A stretch of 64,000 nt of DNA from Maridesulfovibrio sp. (GTDB lineage: Bacteria > Desulfobacterota > Desulfovibrionia > Desulfovibrionales > Desulfovibrionaceae): positions 2,029,501 through 2,093,500 of the forward strand of contig NZ_OY763930.1 of the NCBI RefSeq assembly GCF_963667685.1, written 5' to 3'. Under the pieces are notes generated by a model that saw only the letters and a list, made by a program, of their open reading frames with translations, was not told the DNA's origin and did no database searches. Numbering within the stretch: the stretch's first letter is position 1; each line of letters opens with the position of its first letter. Both the position numbers and the translations under genes were made by a program. Positions 60,306 through 64,000 of this stretch are shown here, piece after piece.

Positions 60306-62309
60306 ATGAAATTTATCAAGACTTCCCTGGGAAACAAGGTGCTGGTTCTTACTTCACTATTGACCGCAACGGTTTTTATCGGACTTTTTTGGGCGAACTC
60401 TTTCTGGCAGCGCAATACCATGATGGAGGAGATTGAACGGAACGCCTATAAAACTGTGGATATGCTGCAATTGGCCATACGTGAACCAATGGCCAAGGGG
60501 GATAACCGGGCAACAACAGAAATGTTTGCTATCGTATCTGGCAAATATACTGACGTTGATATCTACCTGACCAACTATAAAGGTAATATCACGTATTCTA
60601 CCAGCCCTGAAAATATCAGGTCTGACTTGAACGGACAACTGCACGACAAGGATATTCTTTCCCTTGTTGAGCGCAGTTTTAAAGATCCCCTTAAAAAGGG
60701 CCTCCTTTCCGAAATAAACGGGAAAAAGGTTTTTGTTGAGGTGGAGACAATTAAAAATGAAAAAAGCTGTCATCACTGCCACGGTAGAAAACAGCCGGTC
60801 CTGGGCTCGCTTGTTATGGTGCAGGATGTCTCCCCGCAATTTGCTGCTTTCCATGAATCGCAATTTAATGGCGCAGCCTTGTCCTTCGGTGGATTTATCG
60901 CATTGCTGGCCGCACTGCTTTTCTTTATGCGCAGGTCCATTGTAAGTCGTATTCAGGTTATTTCCGGTGCGACCAGTGATTTCACCCATGGTAATCTTGA
61001 TGCCAAATTCGCTGTGGACAGCAGCGACGAGCTTGGTTCTCTCGGTGAAAATCTTGGTGAAATGGCCCGTCAGATCAAGGATCAGCTGGTGTACAACCGT
61101 GGTGTTCTTAATGGAATTACAGTTCCCATGTTTGTTACCGACAGTCAGAACAAGATTGATTTTATCAACAGCCCCATGAGGGAAATCCTGAATAAGCCTG
61201 AATCAGATCTGCTTGGAACTCCGGTTGGTAATTACTTCAAGATTGACGGCGAGGATTTGACTTCGGAAGCTATTTCGACCGGTAAGTGTCCTGAAGGTCT
61301 GTTGCGTTTTAATAGGGAAGATGGCGTTGAATTCCCTCTGCGTTATCAGGTGTGCCCTTTGCGGAATGCTGAGGAAGAAACTGTCGGAGCGATTGCGGTT
61401 ATGGTCGACCTTACTGAAGAGGAAAACAGCCGTAAGCATATTGAGCAGCAACAGGCATCGCTGCTTGAAGTGGCAAACGAAGTTACCGAAGTGTCCAAGG
61501 CTCTATTGTCCTACACAACTGAGCTTTCCATGCAGATGAATGAATTGACCGCTGGGGTTGATACAACAGCCATGCAGACCGGTCAGGTTGCTACGGCAAT
61601 GGAAGAAATGAATGCTACTGTTCTTGAGGTTGCGCAGAATACCGGTGAGACTGCCGATGCCTCAGACAGGGCCAATTCCGTTGCCCGTGACGGTGGAGAG
61701 GTTGTCAGCAATACTGTTGCGGAGATTCATATTGTTACCGAAACCACTGAGAAGCTCTCCGAAATGTTGGGCGACCTTTCGGAAAGGGCCATTAATATCG
61801 GTGAGGTTCTGTCGGTAATCAATGATATTGCCGACCAGACAAACCTGCTGGCTCTGAATGCGGCTATTGAGGCTGCCCGTGCAGGTGAAGCCGGACGTGG
61901 GTTTGCCGTTGTTGCTGACGAAGTCCGCAAGCTGGCTGAAAAGACCATGGGCGCAACCAATGAAGTTGAAACGGCTATCTCACTGATTCAGCAGTCTACA
62001 GATAGAGTTGTTTCCGAGATGGGTGGAGTGCGGGGAAGAGTTGAGAATTCCGTGCATATGGCTGAAGGTGCCGGGGGCGTTCTCGCTCAAATTGTTAATG
62101 AGTCTGAAACCATTGCCGACATGGTAAGAGCCATTGCCACTGCAGCAGAGCAACAGACTTCCACCAGTGATGAAATCAACAATAGCGTGACTGAAATCAA
62201 CAACCTTTCGCAAGCGTTGTCCGAGGGAATCCAGAACGCTAATTCCAATATACGGGAAGTCGCTGGAATGGCTCAGAAGTTGAGCCATCTGGTTGAGCGT
62301 TTCAAATAA
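60306..62309 (+). CDS. Heme-containing methyl-accepting chemotaxis protein (DcrA-like)
   Basis: The 667-residue receptor has membrane helices at about 11-32 and 189-208, with a periplasmic domain between them carrying CHHCH (Cys155, Cys158, His159), a c-type heme site. A HAMP domain (209-265), a PAS-like domain (about 270-385) and the MCP signalling domain (400-667) follow; its tip reads [18 protein letters not shown]. vulgaris DcrA, a known heme chemoreceptor, senses oxygen or redox. There is no CheR-binding pentapeptide at the C-terminus. It is likely a redox or oxygen taxis receptor. Confidence 0.9.
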   Translation: MKFIKTSLGNKVLVLTSLLTATVFIGLFWANSFWQRNTMMEEIERNAYKTVDMLQLAIREPMAKGDNRATTEMFAIVSGKYTDVDIYLTNYKGNITYSTSPENIRSDLNGQLHDKDILSLVERSFKDPLKKGLLSEINGKKVFVEVETIKNEKSCHHCHGRKQPVLGSLVMVQDVSPQFAAFHESQFNGAALSFGGFIALLAALLFFMRRSIVSRIQVISGATSDFTHGNLDAKFAVDSSDELGSLGENLGEMARQIKDQLVYNRGVLNGITVPMFVTDSQNKIDFINSPMREILNKPESDLLGTPVGNYFKIDGEDLTSEAISTGKCPEGLLRFNREDGVEFPLRYQVCPLRNAEEETVGAIAVMVDLTEEENSRKHIEQQQASLLEVANEVTEVSKALLSYTTELSMQMNELTAGVDTTAMQTGQVATAMEEMNATVLEVAQNTGETADASDRANSVARDGGEVVSNTVAEIHIVTETTEKLSEMLGDLSERAINIGEVLSVINDIADQTNLLALNAAIEAARAGEAGRGFAVVADEVRKLAEKTMGATNEVETAISLIQQSTDRVVSEMGGVRGRVENSVHMAEGAGGVLAQIVNESETIADMVRAIATAAEQQTSTSDEINNSVTEINNLSQALSEGIQNANSNIREVAGMAQKLSHLVERFK

Positions 62310-62335
62310 GCTGTTTACGTTTAAAGAGAATATTA

Positions 62336-62375
62336 ATGCCCCCTTTGGTCTTTGCCGGAGGGGGCATTCCTTGTT
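62336..62375 (+). terminator. Terminator after the chemoreceptor gene
   Basis: AATGCCCC (62336-62343) pairs with GGGGCATT (62361-62368) across a loop that can form further pairs, followed by CCTTGTTTTC. It lies 27 bases past the stop. Confidence 0.6.
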
Positions 62376-62491
62376 TTCATTATTGATTCTGGAAACTCTG
62401 CGGGAGCACCGCCGTTTTTTCTCATAGTTATGCGTGAGCCTTAAGCCGCGCTTTTTCCGGAAGCGGTATTGCAAATCAGGCGGATGATATT

Positions 62492-62911
62492 TTAACGCCA
62501 ACCTTTACCGGAGTTGCTGAAAATTTCTGTTATGCGAATATTCTTTACCGGTTTAAATTTATTAGCACACGCTTCCTGAGGTGAAATTCCGGTACTTTCG
62601 TATATTGTTTCGATATATTTGAGCAATCCGACCATTCCCTTGCTCTTGGCACTGGTCTTTTTCACTTTGCAGGCGATGGTGTCAGGTGAGATAGCATGGT
62701 AGCGGGCCAGATATTTACCATCTTTCTGCAAGAGCACTTCCATGTGGCTGAAGCCTTTAATGTGGTTCTTGTTGAGTTTTACCACCCATCCGAAGGCGAA
62801 ATTTTGAAATACCTGTAATTCGTCTGGGGTTCCGGGCTGTGATGCGGAAGCTGCTGTGCATAGCAGCATGCAGATAAAAAAAGATGGGATAAGGTTACGG
62901 ACAAGTTTCAT
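62492..62911 (-). CDS. Small secreted hypothetical protein
   Basis: The 139-residue protein has a clear signal peptide (MKLVRN, then FFICMLLCTAASAS, cut likely after ASA near residue 23). The mature part is about 115 residues, basic, with two Cys (TIACKVKK and EACANKF) that might form a disulfide. No family is recognised. It lies 71 bases after the VWA-OmpA gene on the same strand and could be co-transcribed with it. Location in the periplasm is inferred. Confidence 0.65.
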   Translation of the reverse strand: MKLVRNLIPSFFICMLLCTAASASQPGTPDELQVFQNFAFGWVVKLNKNHIKGFSHMEVLLQKDGKYLARYHAISPDTIACKVKKTSAKSKGMVGLLKYIETIYESTGISPQEACANKFKPVKNIRITEIFSNSGKGWR

Positions 62912-62982
62912 CAGTCACTCCAAATTGCGAAAAGGGTGAGAGGAAAAACCTCCCACCCTCTTTGTCATTTAGTTTAGTCTTT

Positions 62983-64000
62983 TTATTCTTCTACGTCGAT
63001 TTCGACGCGGCGGTTGAGTTTACGGCCTTCTTTGGTTTTGTTGTCATACTTGGGGTTAGATTCACCGTAACCTTTAACTTGCAGACGTTTGGGAGCAACT
63101 CCGTTTGCAGCGAGCCAGTCTGCAACAGATTTGGCTCTACGTTCGGAAAGTCCCTGGTTGTATGCTTCAGGTCCGGTGGAGTCGGTGTGCCCGCCTACCA
63201 TGACCTTAAGGTTCGGAAACTCATCAAGTATTGCTGCTGCTTCGGTGAGGGCAGGAACCATTTCATCGGTGATCTGGTATTTGTCGAAGCCGAAGTTAAA
63301 GTTACGGAAAACGATTTTTTCCTGAACGGGAACAACAGCAGGAATAACGGCTTCTTCCACTATTTCGACAATGAGTTCTTCTTCCTGGGTATAGAAAACG
63401 TCCTGAGCAAATTTTTCGAGAACAGCGTTGTTTGAAAGAGCAGTAGCTTCCACGTAAACACCGCAGGGAGTAAGGCTTGCGAGACGTTTCAGGGTAGCTT
63501 TACCTTCCGGGGTATCAGCAACACTGATTATGTGCAAGCAGAAACGGTCGCCGTATTTTTTGGCCATCTGGGAAACAGCTACTGCCGGGTTCCGGCCGCT
63601 GTTGGAAAGACCGTCGGAAACAAGGATAACAGCAAATTTGCCGTTCCAGGTTTTGAGGACACCGTCGAGTTCTTCGAAACCTGACCCCATGGGTGTGGCC
63701 TGGAAAAAGGGAAGATCGCTAGGCACGGAAGCAATTCCTTTAGCCATGGCGGATCTGTTGAAAACAGATTTTGGGGAGTATGTAGTGAGTTCCGGCATCC
63801 CATAGAGAGCGGAATCATAACCCAGTTCGGGAACAACGTTGTTCAGCTTTTTGAGCGCATTGATTCCTGCGATAATTTTAGGGGTGCCTGTTGACCCATA
63901 TGTCTGGGCCATTGACGGGGAAGTGTCCACAAAATATGCAAAAGAATCTACTTTTGGTTTAAGGATTATTCTGGATTCAGCAAAGGCCATAGAGCCGAAG
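62983..64000 (-). CDS. VWA-OmpA domain protein, N-terminus beyond the window
   Basis: The visible part has a von Willebrand A domain with the metal site DTSPS near the N-terminus and FAVILVSDGLSNSG. A C-terminal OmpA domain (NFGFDKYQITDEM, GGHTDSTGPEAYN, LSERRAKSVADWL) binds peptidoglycan in this family. An in-frame ATG stands at 63990, but codons upstream read FGS and the AFAES segment looks like a signal-peptide end, so the true start lies past base 64000. The protein is probably periplasmic or outer-membrane attached and uses its VWA domain to bind a partner. Confidence 0.82.
   Translation of the reverse strand, partial: FGSMAFAESRIILKPKVDSFAYFVDTSPSMAQTYGSTGTPKIIAGINALKKLNNVVPELGYDSALYGMPELTTYSPKSVFNRSAMAKGIASVPSDLPFFQATPMGSGFEELDGVLKTWNGKFAVILVSDGLSNSGRNPAVAVSQMAKKYGDRFCLHIISVADTPEGKATLKRLASLTPCGVYVEATALSNNAVLEKFAQDVFYTQEEELIVEIVEEAVIPAVVPVQEKIVFRNFNFGFDKYQITDEMVPALTEAAAILDEFPNLKVMVGGHTDSTGPEAYNQGLSERRAKSVADWLAANGVAPKRLQVKGYGESNPKYDNKTKEGRKLNRRVEIDVEE

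Noticed and set aside
1..64000. CRISPR arrays, tRNA, rRNA, insertion sequences, prophage genes
   Set aside because: I saw no regularly spaced direct repeats, no cloverleaf-like sequence and no transposase or phage proteins in the window.

Overview
The window looks like chromosome from a marine, Desulfovibrio-type sulfate reducer (Desulfovibrionaceae, possibly Maridesulfovibrio). The main evidence is a complete hdrCBA-flxDCBA operon (flavin oxidoreductase/heterodisulfide reductase, FlxABCD-HdrABC). A c-type-heme chemotaxis receptor of the DcrA kind beside a tetraheme cytochrome, and the moderate base composition, agree with this. The genus is an inference.

Bases 1 to about 43500 form one very large glycan locus in three blocks. 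Block A (1-9512, minus strand) is a tight run of eleven genes, many overlapping: a NeuB-like synthase with a TTG start, a nucleotidyltransferase-PfkB kinase with HldE domains in reverse order, a protein resembling deoxyhypusine synthase, a GmhA-like SIS isomerase, a SPASM radical SAM enzyme, a HAD phosphatase, an APH-like kinase, a split transketolase, a methyltransferase and a second radical SAM enzyme cut by the window edge. Block B (9713-31087, mostly plus strand) holds four more radical SAM enzymes, two FkbM methyltransferases, a CmcI-like enzyme, glycosyltransferases and a CDP-sugar set (rfbF, an SDR, a 3,5-epimerase and a C-methyltransferase). Block C (31091-43475, minus strand) has pseF and pseG homologues, methyltransferases, a FabG-like SDR, a second split transketolase, a TIGR04372-like glycosyltransferase, a nucleotidyltransferase-methyltransferase fusion, an ATP-grasp ligase, a GH57-like protein and a sialidase-fold protein.

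The parts suggest that A and C make unusual activated sugars (heptose-like or nonulosonate-like, with two-carbon units handled by transketolase), and that B makes, transfers and methylates further residues. No flippase, polymerase or ABC exporter is seen in the whole locus, so transfer may take place in the cytoplasm (for example onto flagellin), or the export genes lie elsewhere.

Bases 43.6-52.4 kb are ordinary mixed genes: a PACE efflux protein, a DUF697-like membrane protein, an EamA transporter, ychF, manC, a RelBE-type toxin-antitoxin pair, a YhiN-like flavoprotein and a lone receiver domain. Bases 52.5-59.3 kb are the flx-hdr operon, which ends in a strong terminator and starts at a 555-base upstream region with a Rex-like palindrome and a leader hairpin. 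Bases 59.8-62.3 kb carry the tetraheme cytochrome and heme chemoreceptor. The window ends with a small secreted protein and a VWA-OmpA protein cut by the right edge. Related intergenic hairpin repeats recur at least five times.
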